64,000 nucleotides of DNA from Lentibacillus sp. CBA3610 (GTDB taxonomy: Bacteria; Bacillota; Bacilli; Bacillales; Amphibacillaceae), in NCBI RefSeq assembly GCF_013373365.1, contig NZ_CP035925.1, positions 2,108,001 to 2,172,000 of the forward strand, in the 5' to 3' direction. Both the position numbers and the translations under genes were made by a program. Under the pieces are notes generated by a model. The model saw only the letters and a list, made by a program, of their open reading frames with translations, searched no databases and was not told the origin of the DNA. Numbering within the stretch: the stretch's first letter is position 1; every line of letters starts with the position of its first letter. Positions 27,029-36,034 of this stretch are shown piece by piece.

Positions 27029-27340
27029 TTATTTTTCAAAATACAGATGATAATGCAATGCACAGCCTGGATTAAAGGCTGCATGACAAGAAGGGCAGCG
27101 GTAACTGCTCCCGAGATATTCGTTTATCGTCAGTTCTGTTTGGCAGTTCCCGCACAGAATCGCTTTCTGGTCAAAATCTTTGCGCGGCCAGACCTTTTCA
27201 TCGCCACAACCGTATTGCTTATGACATTTAAAACATGGAAAATAATCACCGCAACAGTAGAATTTAATCGCGATTCGATCGTTTTTAGCATGATAGTGTT
27301 CACAACGTGTTTCCTGATCAATTGCGCCTTTTATTTTCAT
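27029..27340 (-). CDS. CHY-type zinc finger protein
   Basis: A 103-residue protein from ATG 27340 (MKIKGAIDQETRCEHYHAKN), with a G-rich site upstream. It contains the CHY zinc finger order: CEHYH, then FYCCGDYFPCFKCHKQYGCG, then CGNCQTELTINEYL and CPSCHAAFNPGC. About a dozen Cys and His residues should bind three zinc ions. In bacteria this family has no settled role. It starts 26 bases after the AbgT gene on the same strand. Confidence 0.85.
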   Translation of the reverse strand: MKIKGAIDQETRCEHYHAKNDRIAIKFYCCGDYFPCFKCHKQYGCGDEKVWPRKDFDQKAILCGNCQTELTINEYLGSSYRCPSCHAAFNPGCALHYHLYFEK

Positions 27341-27365
27341 TTCAGGCCCCCCCTTGTTTTCAAAC

Positions 27366-28889
27366 TTAAACGTGAATACCAATTCCCGGGCCAAATGGAA
27401 TACCCAGAAACGCAAAAGCTAAAAATAGCATTATCCAGACAACCAAAAAAATCATGCTGTACGGCAACATTAGCGCCATCAGTGTTCCAAGACCGGCTTT
27501 TTTATCGTACTCTCTCATAAATGCCAATACAATAACAAAATACGGGTTCATCGGCGTCACAACACTTGTCGATGATTCACCAACGCGATAGGCTGCCTGG
27601 ATAAATGCGGGGTGGTAATCCAAATAATAAAACATTTGCAGAAAGACAGGCGCTTGAAGGGCCCACTGGGCAGACCCGCTGAAGACCACCAGATTCAGTA
27701 CAGCGCTCAGCAAAATAAACATGGCGACAACTGTCAAGCCCGTCATCTCAACCGATTGCAGAAATGATGCGCCCGTCACTGCCAGCCACGATCCAATATT
27801 TGTCCATTCAAAATAGGCTATAAACTGTGACACAGCAAAAATAAGTACAATAAAACCGGACATATCTTTCATCGCTTCTCCCATATATTTGGCAATCGAC
27901 CGGGTATTCTCAATTTTATTCAATGTGACGCCATATGTGATACCAATCGTCATGAAAAACAGCATGATAATCGGGACGATACCGGAGATAAATGGTGATG
28001 GGATCATACCACCATCATCGTTGCGAAGCGGTGATCCTGGCCAAGCCACAATGAAAACCAGAAATCCAATGTATATAACAGCGGCAATAACAGCGTTCTG
28101 AAGCCCCTTTTTCTCCTCCGGGGTGGTTTCTTCAAACTCCCTTGTCATACCACCATCATAATGGCCAAGTCTTGGTTCAACAATTTTTTCCGTAATCAAG
28201 CCGCCTGTCACGGTGAGCACAAGTGACGAAACGAGCATGAAGTACCAGTTATCAACCGGCGTGACCGTTGCCGCACCTTCAATGGTTTGCATCACTTCTG
28301 CTGATATTCCGGATAAAACAGCATCTGTGTTGGCTACGGTAACATTGGCTGTAAAACCGGCGCCCACTCCGGCAAATCCGGCAGCCAGTCCGGCCAAAGG
28401 ATGCCTGCCAACATTGTAAAACACCATAGCCGCAAGCGGTGGGACAATAACGAATGCAGCATCGGCAGCAAGATTGCCAATGATACCGGTGAACACAACC
28501 GCATACGTAACCAGTGCTTGTGGTGCACGAAGAATGGTATTTTTAATAACCGCCTCCAGCAATCCGACTTTATTTGCAAGCCCGACACCAAGCATCATCG
28601 TCAGCACGATTCCAAGTGGGGCGAACCCGACAAAATTTTCGATGACCGATGTGACGATGAACTGTATCCCTTCAGTCGACAGCAAATTCCGAATCGACAC
28701 CTGTTCGTCACTTCCGGGCTGTGTAAACGTCACGTCAAATAATGAGATAAACCCGGACATTATAATAATCATTATGGCTAGAAAGACGAATAACATGAAT
28801 GGATCAGGCAATTTGTTTCCGATTCGTTCTATAACATTCAGAAATCGGGCAAACCCGGCATTTTTTTCCTGGTTTGTTTCGTTCGCCAT
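27366..28889 (-). CDS. AbgT family transporter (copy 1)
   Basis: A 507-residue carrier with about eleven to thirteen membrane segments, starting at ATG 28889 after GGAGGTG. The start motif (FLNVIERIGNKLPDPFMLFV), the central LAGLAAGFAGVGAGFTANV and the C-terminal MNPYFVIVLAFMREYDKKAG are marks of the AbgT family. Characterised members import p-aminobenzoyl-glutamate or export sulfonamides using the ion gradient. A second member lies at 55941-57500 with similar length but clear divergence. Confidence 0.88.
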   Translation of the reverse strand: MANETNQEKNAGFARFLNVIERIGNKLPDPFMLFVFLAIMIIIMSGFISLFDVTFTQPGSDEQVSIRNLLSTEGIQFIVTSVIENFVGFAPLGIVLTMMLGVGLANKVGLLEAVIKNTILRAPQALVTYAVVFTGIIGNLAADAAFVIVPPLAAMVFYNVGRHPLAGLAAGFAGVGAGFTANVTVANTDAVLSGISAEVMQTIEGAATVTPVDNWYFMLVSSLVLTVTGGLITEKIVEPRLGHYDGGMTREFEETTPEEKKGLQNAVIAAVIYIGFLVFIVAWPGSPLRNDDGGMIPSPFISGIVPIIMLFFMTIGITYGVTLNKIENTRSIAKYMGEAMKDMSGFIVLIFAVSQFIAYFEWTNIGSWLAVTGASFLQSVEMTGLTVVAMFILLSAVLNLVVFSGSAQWALQAPVFLQMFYYLDYHPAFIQAAYRVGESSTSVVTPMNPYFVIVLAFMREYDKKAGLGTLMALMLPYSMIFLVVWIMLFLAFAFLGIPFGPGIGIHV

Positions 28890-28928
28890 TACAACACCTC
28901 CTCTAATGGGCATTATAAACTTAATCTT

Positions 28929-28962
28929 AAAAAAAGAACCCTCGCTGATGCAAGGATTCTTG
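28929..28962 (-). terminator. Terminator of the topoisomerase III gene
   Basis: On the minus strand AAGAATCCTTGC and GCGAGGGTTCTT form a stem with one G-U pair, followed by a run of T. It separates topB from the AbgT gene downstream. Confidence 0.75.
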
Positions 28963-28970
28963 TCCGTGAT

Positions 28971-31127
28971 TCATTCTTTTAACTTGGACAAGGCGTCTGC
29001 CAGGGCATTATTTTTAAACCCGTCGTCCTGATTTTTCAAGTATTTATTGACATCTTTTTTGGAGACTTTCTGGTTCTTCTCCTGTTCCTTCCGTTTGTTG
29101 AATGTTGACAGTTTTTCCCGGTGCCCGCATTGGCATGTGAAAGTTTTTCCTTCACCTTCACCACGCAGTTCCATCCGCTTATGACAGTTCGGACATCTGG
29201 CATTTGTTCGTTTGAATATATTCTTCTTATAACCGCATGACCGATCCTGACAGGCAAGCATCCGGCCTTTCTTATTATCAATTTCCATCATGAGCTTGCC
29301 ACAGCTCGGGCATTTACTGCCGGTCAAATTGTCATGTTTAAACGTTTCATCGCTCGTTTTTATCTCATGGACGATTTCTTTTGTATAACCTTTAATCTCG
29401 CTGATAAAATGCTTTTTATCCAATTTGCCTTCCGCTATCTGACTTAGTTTGTTTTCCCATTCAGCGGTGAGTGCCGGTGAGCGTAAATCTTCCGGTACCA
29501 GATCAAGCAATTGCCGGCCTTTTGATGTTGTGAAAATATGTTTGCCCCGCAATTCCATCAGCTGGCTGTTAAACAATTTTTCAATAATATCAGCACGTGT
29601 GGCCACAGTACCAATCCCACCGGTTTTATTGATGGTTTTGGCAAGATGCTTTTCATCCTGATTCATATAGCGTACCGGATTTTCCATTGCCTGCAGGAGC
29701 GCGCCCTCGGTAAAACGTTCCGGCGGTTTCGTTTCACCGGTTGTCATGTTAATGCTGACATCCGATAATGTTGCACCCTGCTGAACGTCAGGCAACTGTT
29801 CCTCCGCTTCATCATTGTCATTGTAAATGGCTTTCCAGCCTTGTTTTTTAATATTTTTTCCTTTCGCCGTGAAACGTTCGCCGCCGATATCCACTTCAAC
29901 GGTAAGCTGTTCGTATTCATAAGGATCGGACAGAACAGCGAGGAACCGTTTCACAACAAGATCATAAATTTTCCGTTCCTGATTGTTCAAATCACCCAGC
30001 ACGGGAGGTTCTTCTGTTGGGATGATCGCATGGTGGTCGGATACTTGCGCATTGTTCACGACTGATTTCGGAAGGTTAAAATGCTTGTTCATTAATTTGC
30101 CCGCCACACGTTTATAGTCATCAACATTAACTGCCTTCACCCGGTCTTTCAGTGTCGGTACAATATCCGTTGACAGCACGCGTGAGTCAGTCCTTGGATA
30201 CGTGAGAACCTTATGCTGTTCATACAATTTTTGCATGAGAGACAATGTTTGTTTTCCGGATAATCCGAAAATACGGTTGGCATCCCGTTGCAGTTCCGTC
30301 AGATCATACAATTGCGGTGCATGTTTTTTCTTATAAGCTTTATTAATGTTTACAACTTTACCCGTCTTTCCTTTCAATTGATTGAGCAGTTTTTCCGCCT
30401 TATCTTCGGCAAAAATACGACTGTTATTTTTGCCGTCCTGCCATGTCAGTTTCATACCGGCGCTTGTCTTCGCTTCAATACCGTAATATGTCTGCGGCTT
30501 GAATGCGTTAATTTCCTTCTCCCTCGTCCGCACCATCGCCAATGTCGGGGTTTGCACACGGCCTGTCGACAGCTGGGCGTTGAATTTTGTTGTCAGTGCA
30601 CGCGTTGCGTTTAACCCGACATACCAATCTGCCTCTGAACGTGCCACTGCTGATGCATAGAGATTTTCATATTGTTTGCCTGGTTTTAAATGGTTGAAGC
30701 CTTCCCGAATAGCTTTATCAGTAACCGAAGAAATCCAGAGACGTTTGACTGGTTTATTGACACGCGCTTTTTCAATAATCCAACGGGCAACGAGCTCACC
30801 TTCACGACCGGCGTCAGTTGCAATCACAATGTCGCCGGCATCTTTGCGATTCAATTGTGTTTTGACCGCATTAAATTGATTGCCGGATTTTTTAATGACA
30901 ACAAGCTTTAAACGGTCCGGCAGCATTGGCAAATCATCGAGACGCCATGTTTTCCATTTATCCTCATACATTTCCGGGTCAGCTAGGGTAACCAGATGCC
31001 CCAACGCCCACGTTACGATATATTTCGATCCTTCCATATAGCCGTTTCCCTTTTTCTTACAGTTCAGCACGCGGGCAATGTCCCGGCCGACGGAAGGCTT
31101 TTCTGCTAATACAACGGTTTTACTCAT
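28971..31127 (-). CDS. topB: DNA topoisomerase III
   Basis: A 718-residue type IA topoisomerase. The start at ATG 31127 (MSKTVVLAEKPSVGRDIARV) matches the family N-terminus with the Toprim Glu8. The Toprim acidic cluster is DAGREGE at 105-111 and the catalytic tyrosine is Tyr310 in TYPRTDSR. QLSTGRVQTPTLAMV near 185-199 is also conserved. The C-terminal end holds two zinc ribbons, CPSCGKLM...CQDRSCGY and CPNCHKRM...CQCG, as in Bacillus TopB. It decatenates replicating DNA in the cytoplasm. It is divergent from ytaF, 134 bases away. Confidence 0.95.
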   Translation of the reverse strand: MSKTVVLAEKPSVGRDIARVLNCKKKGNGYMEGSKYIVTWALGHLVTLADPEMYEDKWKTWRLDDLPMLPDRLKLVVIKKSGNQFNAVKTQLNRKDAGDIVIATDAGREGELVARWIIEKARVNKPVKRLWISSVTDKAIREGFNHLKPGKQYENLYASAVARSEADWYVGLNATRALTTKFNAQLSTGRVQTPTLAMVRTREKEINAFKPQTYYGIEAKTSAGMKLTWQDGKNNSRIFAEDKAEKLLNQLKGKTGKVVNINKAYKKKHAPQLYDLTELQRDANRIFGLSGKQTLSLMQKLYEQHKVLTYPRTDSRVLSTDIVPTLKDRVKAVNVDDYKRVAGKLMNKHFNLPKSVVNNAQVSDHHAIIPTEEPPVLGDLNNQERKIYDLVVKRFLAVLSDPYEYEQLTVEVDIGGERFTAKGKNIKKQGWKAIYNDNDEAEEQLPDVQQGATLSDVSINMTTGETKPPERFTEGALLQAMENPVRYMNQDEKHLAKTINKTGGIGTVATRADIIEKLFNSQLMELRGKHIFTTSKGRQLLDLVPEDLRSPALTAEWENKLSQIAEGKLDKKHFISEIKGYTKEIVHEIKTSDETFKHDNLTGSKCPSCGKLMMEIDNKKGRMLACQDRSCGYKKNIFKRTNARCPNCHKRMELRGEGEGKTFTCQCGHREKLSTFNKRKEQEKNQKVSKKDVNKYLKNQDDGFKNNALADALSKLKE

Positions 31128-31261
31128 AGAAAATAAATTCCTCTCTCTAAAATTTTCTTCTAATACTGTAACACAATTTGCGTTGATATGTGCGCCTTTC
31201 ACACGATCCTGTCATTCCCATACACTATGAAAGACACAGTTACGAAAGGAAAATGATATCG

Positions 31262-31882
31262 ATGCTTTATTATACCGGATTAATCCTGTTAATTATCGGA
31301 GTCAGTATTGACGGATTTGGCGTCGGTATGTCATATGGAATGCGGCGTGTTCGCGTGCCGCCTGCAGCTATTGGAATTATTATGTTCTGTTCCGGTTTGA
31401 TTGTCTATATTTCAATGACAATTGGCCATGTGCTTAAATCATTTATCACACCCGGTATAGCGGATAATATAGGCGGAATTATCCTGTTGGTCATTGGTGT
31501 TTACAGTTTATATAATGTATTGCGTTCCAAGCAAGAGCCGCCTGCTGTAACATCTTCAGAGGATGAAACGTGGAATCATTTTAAAACCGTCATGAGTCAG
31601 CCGCAGCAGGCAGACCTGGATCAGTCCGGGAGCATTTCGTTGACAGAAGCGGTTCTGCTCGGTATAGCTCTGGCAATTGATGCATTTGGAGCGGGATTAG
31701 GTGCTGCAATGCTGGGATATTCACCTATCGCAACCGCCCTGTCAATTGCTTTGATGAGCGGATTGCTGTTGTTATGCGGTATTCGGATCGGCCACCATTT
31801 GGCAGCAAAAAAATGGACGCAGAAATTGATTTTGCTACCTCCATTCCTGCTTATTTTATTAGGGATTTTTAATATAATATGA
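31262..31882 (+). CDS. ytaF: Sporulation membrane protein YtaF (MntP-like fold)
   Basis: A 206-residue membrane protein (from ATG 31262, 11 bases after AAAGGA; ATG 31253 is the alternative). It has six membrane segments arranged as two repeats, SIDGFGVGMSYGMRR near the start and AIDAFGAGLGAAMLGY near residue 140, each with the Asp of the MntP/YtaF cation-exporter fold. A hydrophilic loop of about 45 residues lies between the halves. YtaF is linked with sporulation in Bacillus and possibly with manganese export. Confidence 0.88.
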   Translation: MLYYTGLILLIIGVSIDGFGVGMSYGMRRVRVPPAAIGIIMFCSGLIVYISMTIGHVLKSFITPGIADNIGGIILLVIGVYSLYNVLRSKQEPPAVTSSEDETWNHFKTVMSQPQQADLDQSGSISLTEAVLLGIALAIDAFGAGLGAAMLGYSPIATALSIALMSGLLLLCGIRIGHHLAAKKWTQKLILLPPFLLILLGIFNII

Positions 31883-31977
31883 CACAGAAAAGGTTATCCC
31901 GCATCTAACGGGCGTAACCTCCCGGAAAAAGGAGATAACTGTTCGTAAATGTCGTATTCTTACTGCAGGGATTTAAA

Positions 31978-32046
31978 TTACAATAGTGAAAGAATCCAGC
32001 CAATCACAACAATAGCACCTATTATCATTAATATAGTTCGTATCAT
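31978..32046 (-). CDS. Putative 22-residue single-segment membrane peptide
   Basis: A very short frame of 22 codons starting at ATG 32046 reads MIRTILMIIGAIVVIGWILS and two more Leu. AAAGG lies nine bases ahead of this ATG; a second ATG at 32055 has no room for the site. The peptide is one amphipathic-to-hydrophobic helix, like many bacterial membrane micropeptides. The remainder of 31883-32276 shows an inverted repeat near 31893-31920 and no other gene. Confidence 0.45.
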   Translation of the reverse strand: MIRTILMIIGAIVVIGWILSLL

Positions 32047-32228
32047 CCCATTCATCCTTTCAGAAATTACTGTCTAACCACAACTTACCCTGAAAGGAAA
32101 ACCTGAAAACTTAATCCTCTATTACGTGATAACATTCAGTAGGACTGTAACTATGGAGACACTGAAAAATGTGATACTGGATACGCGTTCTGGTTCCGAA
32201 TCAAATTCATTTGAGTCTGAATAATTAA

Positions 32229-32257
32229 ATATCTGCCTTCATGACAGAGGCAGATAT
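32229..32257 (-). terminator. Terminator of the small membrane protein gene
   Basis: ATATCTGCCT (32229-32238) pairs perfectly with AGGCAGATAT (32248-32257); on the minus strand a T-rich stretch follows. Confidence 0.7.
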
Positions 32258-32276
32258 CCAATCAGTTACGATTCAA

Positions 32277-32552
32277 TTACGCATTTCGATAAGTTTCAAC
32301 AAGTGATGTCACGATGAACCCGATCGCAGCTGCAAACAGGCTGGCACCACCCCATCCGCCAAAACCAAGACCAATCATTTCGATTTTAACAAATGATGAG
32401 ATTGTCACCATAACGATGCCGGCAACAAATGCTATCACTGCAGGCACGTAAATACCATAGCCGCTGTTTGACGATGCCACGGTGATAATAATATTAATAA
32501 TCATAATGACAACCAGTAATGAAATGCCCATAACTAAAGCCAAATTAAACAT
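32277..32552 (-). CDS. Small three-segment membrane protein, unknown function
   Basis: A 91-residue protein starting at ATG 32552 after GAGGTG. It consists of three hydrophobic helices at about 5-27, 35-55 and 65-85, with glycine-rich GLGFGGWGGASL before the last. It may belong to the YesK-like small membrane proteins of Bacillus, but I am not sure. It is a single gene with its own terminator. Confidence 0.6.
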   Translation of the reverse strand: MFNLALVMGISLLVVIMIINIIITVASSNSGYGIYVPAVIAFVAGIVMVTISSFVKIEMIGLGFGGWGGASLFAAAIGFIVTSLVETYRNA

Positions 32553-32714
32553 GAAATCACCTCAACATATCTTAATCAACTATATACCAGTTTATCTATA
32601 CGCTGATACAAAGTCAATTTAATGCTAACACAACCACAATTTTTCAGAAGAATCAATTTTTTGCGGCGTGAAATCGGTTATTGGCCCGATTGAGAACTGG
32701 ATTGAATAGTTATT

Positions 32715-32765
32715 AAAAAACAAGACGGAAAAGGACTGACGATACGCCGGCAATCCTTTTCCGTC
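32715..32765 (-). terminator. Terminator of NhaC copy 1
   Basis: GACGGAAAAGGA (32724-32735) is perfectly complementary to TCCTTTTCCGTC (32754-32765). On the minus strand it is followed by TTGTTTTTT. Confidence 0.85.
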
Positions 32766-32806
32766 ATACACTCGAGACGATTTTTTACAATCAGCACAGA
32801 TTCGTT

Positions 32807-34360
32807 TTATTCTGCTGTCTCATATTCGTTCGGTATCGGTTTACCCCACATTTTATTCAGAATGAAAGCGAGGATAAACAGTGTAACAGCACCAACGATG
32901 AGCGCTAATACCGGTGAACCCGATATCCCTGCGACCAGGAAGGAAATAATACCGCTGATTCCGGCAGTGATCGCATACGGTATCTGCGTATTGACGTGAT
33001 CAACAAGGTCACTGGACGAACCTGCTGAAGATAGGATAGTCGTATCAGAAATCGGTGAACAATGATCCCCGAAAATGCCACCGCTGAAAACAGCTGCAAT
33101 GGCCAAATACATCGATATATCCATGGAAGCGGCAAGCGGCATTGCAATTGGAATCATAATCGCAAATGTTCCATATGATGATCCGGTGGTGAACGCAACG
33201 ATTGCACTGATGATGAATATCAAGACTGGAATGACTGCTGATGATGCAGTCTGTTCAGCAATATTAACGATATATTCAGCTGTACCAAGTTCGGTCGTTA
33301 TATCGCCAATCGACCATGCGAGTGCCAAAATAATGTAAACAAGCACCATACTCCGGAAGCCGTTTACAATGAGAGACATAGCCTCTTTGAATGAATACAG
33401 TTTCTGTTGCATACCCATCAGCATCGCAACAAGACCAGCCACAAAAGCTGCGATCAGTATCGACGTTGCACCATCAGCTTCACCAAACGCGGTCACAAAA
33501 TTCTGCTCCGGATAACCACCGGTCCACAGAAATAATGGCGGAATCATACCGATAAGTACAACCAGCGGAACAATCATATTTCGCATTTTAGGCGTGTAGT
33601 TTTCCGGCATTTCAACATCCATCATTTCATCATCAGATGGCGGCGTTGCATCATCGCGCAGCAATTTACCCGTCGTTCTCGCACGGTATTCTGCCTGTGC
33701 CATTGGTCCAAAATCCCACTTCATATAAATGATGATGGCAACAAGAATAATAGCCAAAATGGAATAAAAGTTAAATGGAATGGTAAAAATATACGTCATA
33801 TATTCTGATTCAGAAATACCTAACTCCGCATACTGTGCACCTATCAATCCCATTACAAAAACAACCCAGGTTGAAACCGGCCCTAAAAGACTGATCGGAG
33901 CAGACGTTGAATCAACCACATAGGCCAACTTTTCACGGGATACACGCAATTTGTCAGTCACCGAGCGCATAACACTTCCAACCGTGAGTGCATTAAAGTA
34001 ATCATCGAAAAAAATTATGAGACCGAATAACATCGTTGAACCTTGTGTACCTCTGGCTGTTTTCACCCTGCCCGAAATTGCATTTGCAATAGCAGTCGCA
34101 CCGCCCGTTTTTTGCAGAAACGCAATCAAGACTCCAAACAACCCACAGTAAATCAGCACTGTCGCACTCCATGGATCCCCTACACTCGGAATAATAAAAT
34201 CACTGAAACTTGCATATAGCCCCATAAACGGGTTCCAGTCATACATCATCGTTGCTCCCAGCCATACGCCGGCAAATAAAGCTGGAATAACGTTCCGAGT
34301 AATGAGAGCAAGTACAATCGCTATGACAGGAGGCAGCAGCGAAAGTATACCAAACTCCAT
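32807..34360 (-). CDS. Na+/H+ antiporter NhaC family protein (copy 1)
   Basis: A 517-residue carrier with about eleven membrane segments, ATG 34360 after AAGGGAG. Family features are FGLIIFFDDYFNALTVGSVM near residue 112, VDSTSAPISLLGPVSTWV near 148, GSSYGTFAIMIPIAMPLA near 385 and the near-terminal FGDHCSPISDTTILSSAGSS. NhaC-type proteins exchange Na+ for H+, or malate for lactate and similar acids, across the cytoplasmic membrane. This copy resembles a YuiF/NhaC-like branch; exact substrates cannot be told. A second member is at 59734-61281. Confidence 0.87.
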   Translation of the reverse strand: MEFGILSLLPPVIAIVLALITRNVIPALFAGVWLGATMMYDWNPFMGLYASFSDFIIPSVGDPWSATVLIYCGLFGVLIAFLQKTGGATAIANAISGRVKTARGTQGSTMLFGLIIFFDDYFNALTVGSVMRSVTDKLRVSREKLAYVVDSTSAPISLLGPVSTWVVFVMGLIGAQYAELGISESEYMTYIFTIPFNFYSILAIILVAIIIYMKWDFGPMAQAEYRARTTGKLLRDDATPPSDDEMMDVEMPENYTPKMRNMIVPLVVLIGMIPPLFLWTGGYPEQNFVTAFGEADGATSILIAAFVAGLVAMLMGMQQKLYSFKEAMSLIVNGFRSMVLVYIILALAWSIGDITTELGTAEYIVNIAEQTASSAVIPVLIFIISAIVAFTTGSSYGTFAIMIPIAMPLAASMDISMYLAIAAVFSGGIFGDHCSPISDTTILSSAGSSSDLVDHVNTQIPYAITAGISGIISFLVAGISGSPVLALIVGAVTLFILAFILNKMWGKPIPNEYETAE

Positions 34361-34559
34361 AGTTTAATCTCCCTTCATTAATAAATGGACTACTGTTATA
34401 AAGATATGTCTTATCTTCTCATATTATTTGCATTTATAGAAGATGAAATATTTAACTTTCCAACAAAAATATCGTGAAACTTTAATCAGTATGGGGATAG
34501 GACCTTCAGGGTGCCGGTCATGCAACAATTTTTACAAGGAAGAGTTACTGCCCATATAC

Positions 34560-34592
34560 AAAAAGCCGTCCCATAAAAATGGAACGGCTTTA
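34560..34592 (-). terminator. Terminator of the SASP gene
   Basis: On the minus strand AAAGCCGT and ACGGCTTT pair around CCATTTTTATGG, followed by TTTTT, 16 bases after the stop codon of the spore-protein gene. The stretch 34361-34559 shows no convincing gene. Confidence 0.8.
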
Positions 34593-34607
34593 CCAGTACA
34601 AGTCCGT

Positions 34608-34811
34608 TTAATGCCTATGATGGCTTTCGGACATGTCTGATTCGGCTATTTTGATCATACGTTTGACCATTTCGCCACCCACAGAGCCGTTTTCACGTGC
34701 AGTTGTATCTGCTCCGGGCTGGACACCAAATTCCTGAGCAATTTCCTGTTTCATGTTTTCCATTGCTTCCTCTGCTCCAGTCACCAACAAATCATTTTTG
34801 TTATCTGCCAC
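34608..34811 (-). CDS. Alpha/beta-type small acid-soluble spore protein
   Basis: A 67-residue SASP starting at GTG 34811 (MADNKNDLLVTGAEEAMENM) after AGGAGTG. EIAQEFGVQ holds the germination-protease cleavage site, and GSVGGEMVKRM is the second DNA-binding signature. These proteins coat spore DNA and shield it from UV. The C-terminus is His-rich (SESHHRH). The gene is evidence that the host forms endospores. Confidence 0.93.
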   Translation of the reverse strand: MADNKNDLLVTGAEEAMENMKQEIAQEFGVQPGADTTARENGSVGGEMVKRMIKIAESDMSESHHRH

Positions 34812-34957
34812 AACTGATCACTCCTCGTGGGATTTCGAACAGCTGAGATTAGCCTGTTCAAGACTATTATTTGGCACGGCCGGGCAATTTACCCCTGTTA
34901 AAAATTACATATGTAAGGAAGCTGTCCGATAATTGAACGACATTGAAAATTCTAAGG

Positions 34958-35056
34958 TTATAAGGCACCCATTCCGCCATCAACGTGATATTGCGACCCC
35001 CGTAATAAATCGGCTGTCGTCTGAAGCAGGGAATAGAACCAATTTGGCTTTGCCAT
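34958..35056 (-). pseudogene. Fossil of a short-chain dehydrogenase (SDR), C-terminal end
   Basis: The frame from ATG 35056 ends in GSQYHVDGGMGAL, the C-terminal signature of enoyl-ACP-reductase/3-oxoacyl-ACP-reductase-type SDR proteins. Just before it, the SDR phrase SDDSRFITG is readable only in the next frame, so a one-base shift separates them. The head (MAKPNWFYSLLQ) is preceded by GGAGGAGGG. Only about 30 codons remain, so this is a deletion remnant. No other gene is visible in 34812-35181. Confidence 0.65.
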
Positions 35057-35181
35057 CGTAATACCCTCCTCCATAAGTGTTTTGGACTAGTCTAAAATAA
35101 TGATTTAAAACATTCCTTCGCCAAACATAATGGCATTATGCTAAAATGCATTATAGATTATAAAAACACAAGGAGAGCCAC

Positions 35182-35964
35182 ATGACATACAAAATTCTTT
35201 TTCTCGATATTGACGGTACCATTTTAAAACCGGATCATACATACTCCGAAATCACAAAACAAGCAATAGCTTCAGTAAAAAAGCAAGGTGTTGAGGTGTT
35301 TCTTGCCACAGGCCGGCCGCTTCATGAAATTAGCGTTCTGGCAGGAGATCTGGATATCGATTCATTCATTGCCTATAACGGTGCTTTTGCGATTTATCAA
35401 GGTGAAACGATTGTCAACGAACCGATGCCCCAGGATAATATCGAAAAATTTATCGAAATCGCAGCACGTAATGATAACGAACTGATTATGTATACGCGTG
35501 ATAAGAACTATTTCACAAATCTGGACCGGCCTTTTATCAGTCAGTTTATCGATGTATTCAACCTGAAACAAAATGCAGCATACACACCTGACATAACCGA
35601 TAAAGTATTAGGGGCGACAATCCTTAATGTCTCACTGGAACAAGTCCCCCTGTATGAAATCGAGTCCAATCTGCGCCTGTCACCGGTTCATGTAAATGGA
35701 GCGGAACATAGCTATGATATTCTGCGGAAAAATGTCAACAAAGGCTATTCAGTTGAACAACTTCTCGTTTTTCTGGGACTATCCCGCGAACAGGCCATAG
35801 CCTTTGGTGACGGCATGAATGACAAAGAAATGCTGGGTGCTGTCGGTGAAGGTTTTGCCATGGGTAATTCCCATGAAGACCTTTTTCGTTATGCCAAACA
35901 TAAAACAGCAACTGTTACAGAAGACGGCATTGCATATGGTCTTAAACAGCTTGGCTTGCTTTAG
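35182..35964 (+). CDS. Cof-type HAD-superfamily phosphatase
   Basis: A 260-residue hydrolase from ATG 35182 after AAGGAG. HAD motif 1 is FLDIDGTIL (Asp residues 9 and 11), motif 2 is ATGRP with its Thr, the Lys lies before SVEQLL near 190, and motif 4 is FGDGMNDKEML near 212. The type IIB cap lies between motifs 2 and 3. Such enzymes remove phosphate from sugar phosphates, FMN or pyridoxal phosphate in the cytoplasm. The gene stands alone. Confidence 0.9.
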   Translation: MTYKILFLDIDGTILKPDHTYSEITKQAIASVKKQGVEVFLATGRPLHEISVLAGDLDIDSFIAYNGAFAIYQGETIVNEPMPQDNIEKFIEIAARNDNELIMYTRDKNYFTNLDRPFISQFIDVFNLKQNAAYTPDITDKVLGATILNVSLEQVPLYEIESNLRLSPVHVNGAEHSYDILRKNVNKGYSVEQLLVFLGLSREQAIAFGDGMNDKEMLGAVGEGFAMGNSHEDLFRYAKHKTATVTEDGIAYGLKQLGLL

Positions 35965-36004
35965 CATACAAGGTCCGGGGGTTACCCGGCCCTAATCCAT
36001 GCAT

Positions 36005-36029
36005 GAAAAAAGGACCTGTCTAAGGCCCT
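36005..36029 (-). terminator. Terminator of the PTS / oxidoreductase operon
   Basis: On the minus strand AGGGCCT and AGGTCCT pair (one G-U) around TAGAC and are followed by six T, right after the stop of the Gfo/Idh gene. Confidence 0.7.
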
Positions 36030-36034
36030 CCTCA

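Noticed and set aside
34443..34640. 65-codon frame MKYLTFQQKYRETLISMGIG on the plus strand
   Set aside because: No ribosome site, and it runs through the spore-protein terminator into the antisense of that gene.
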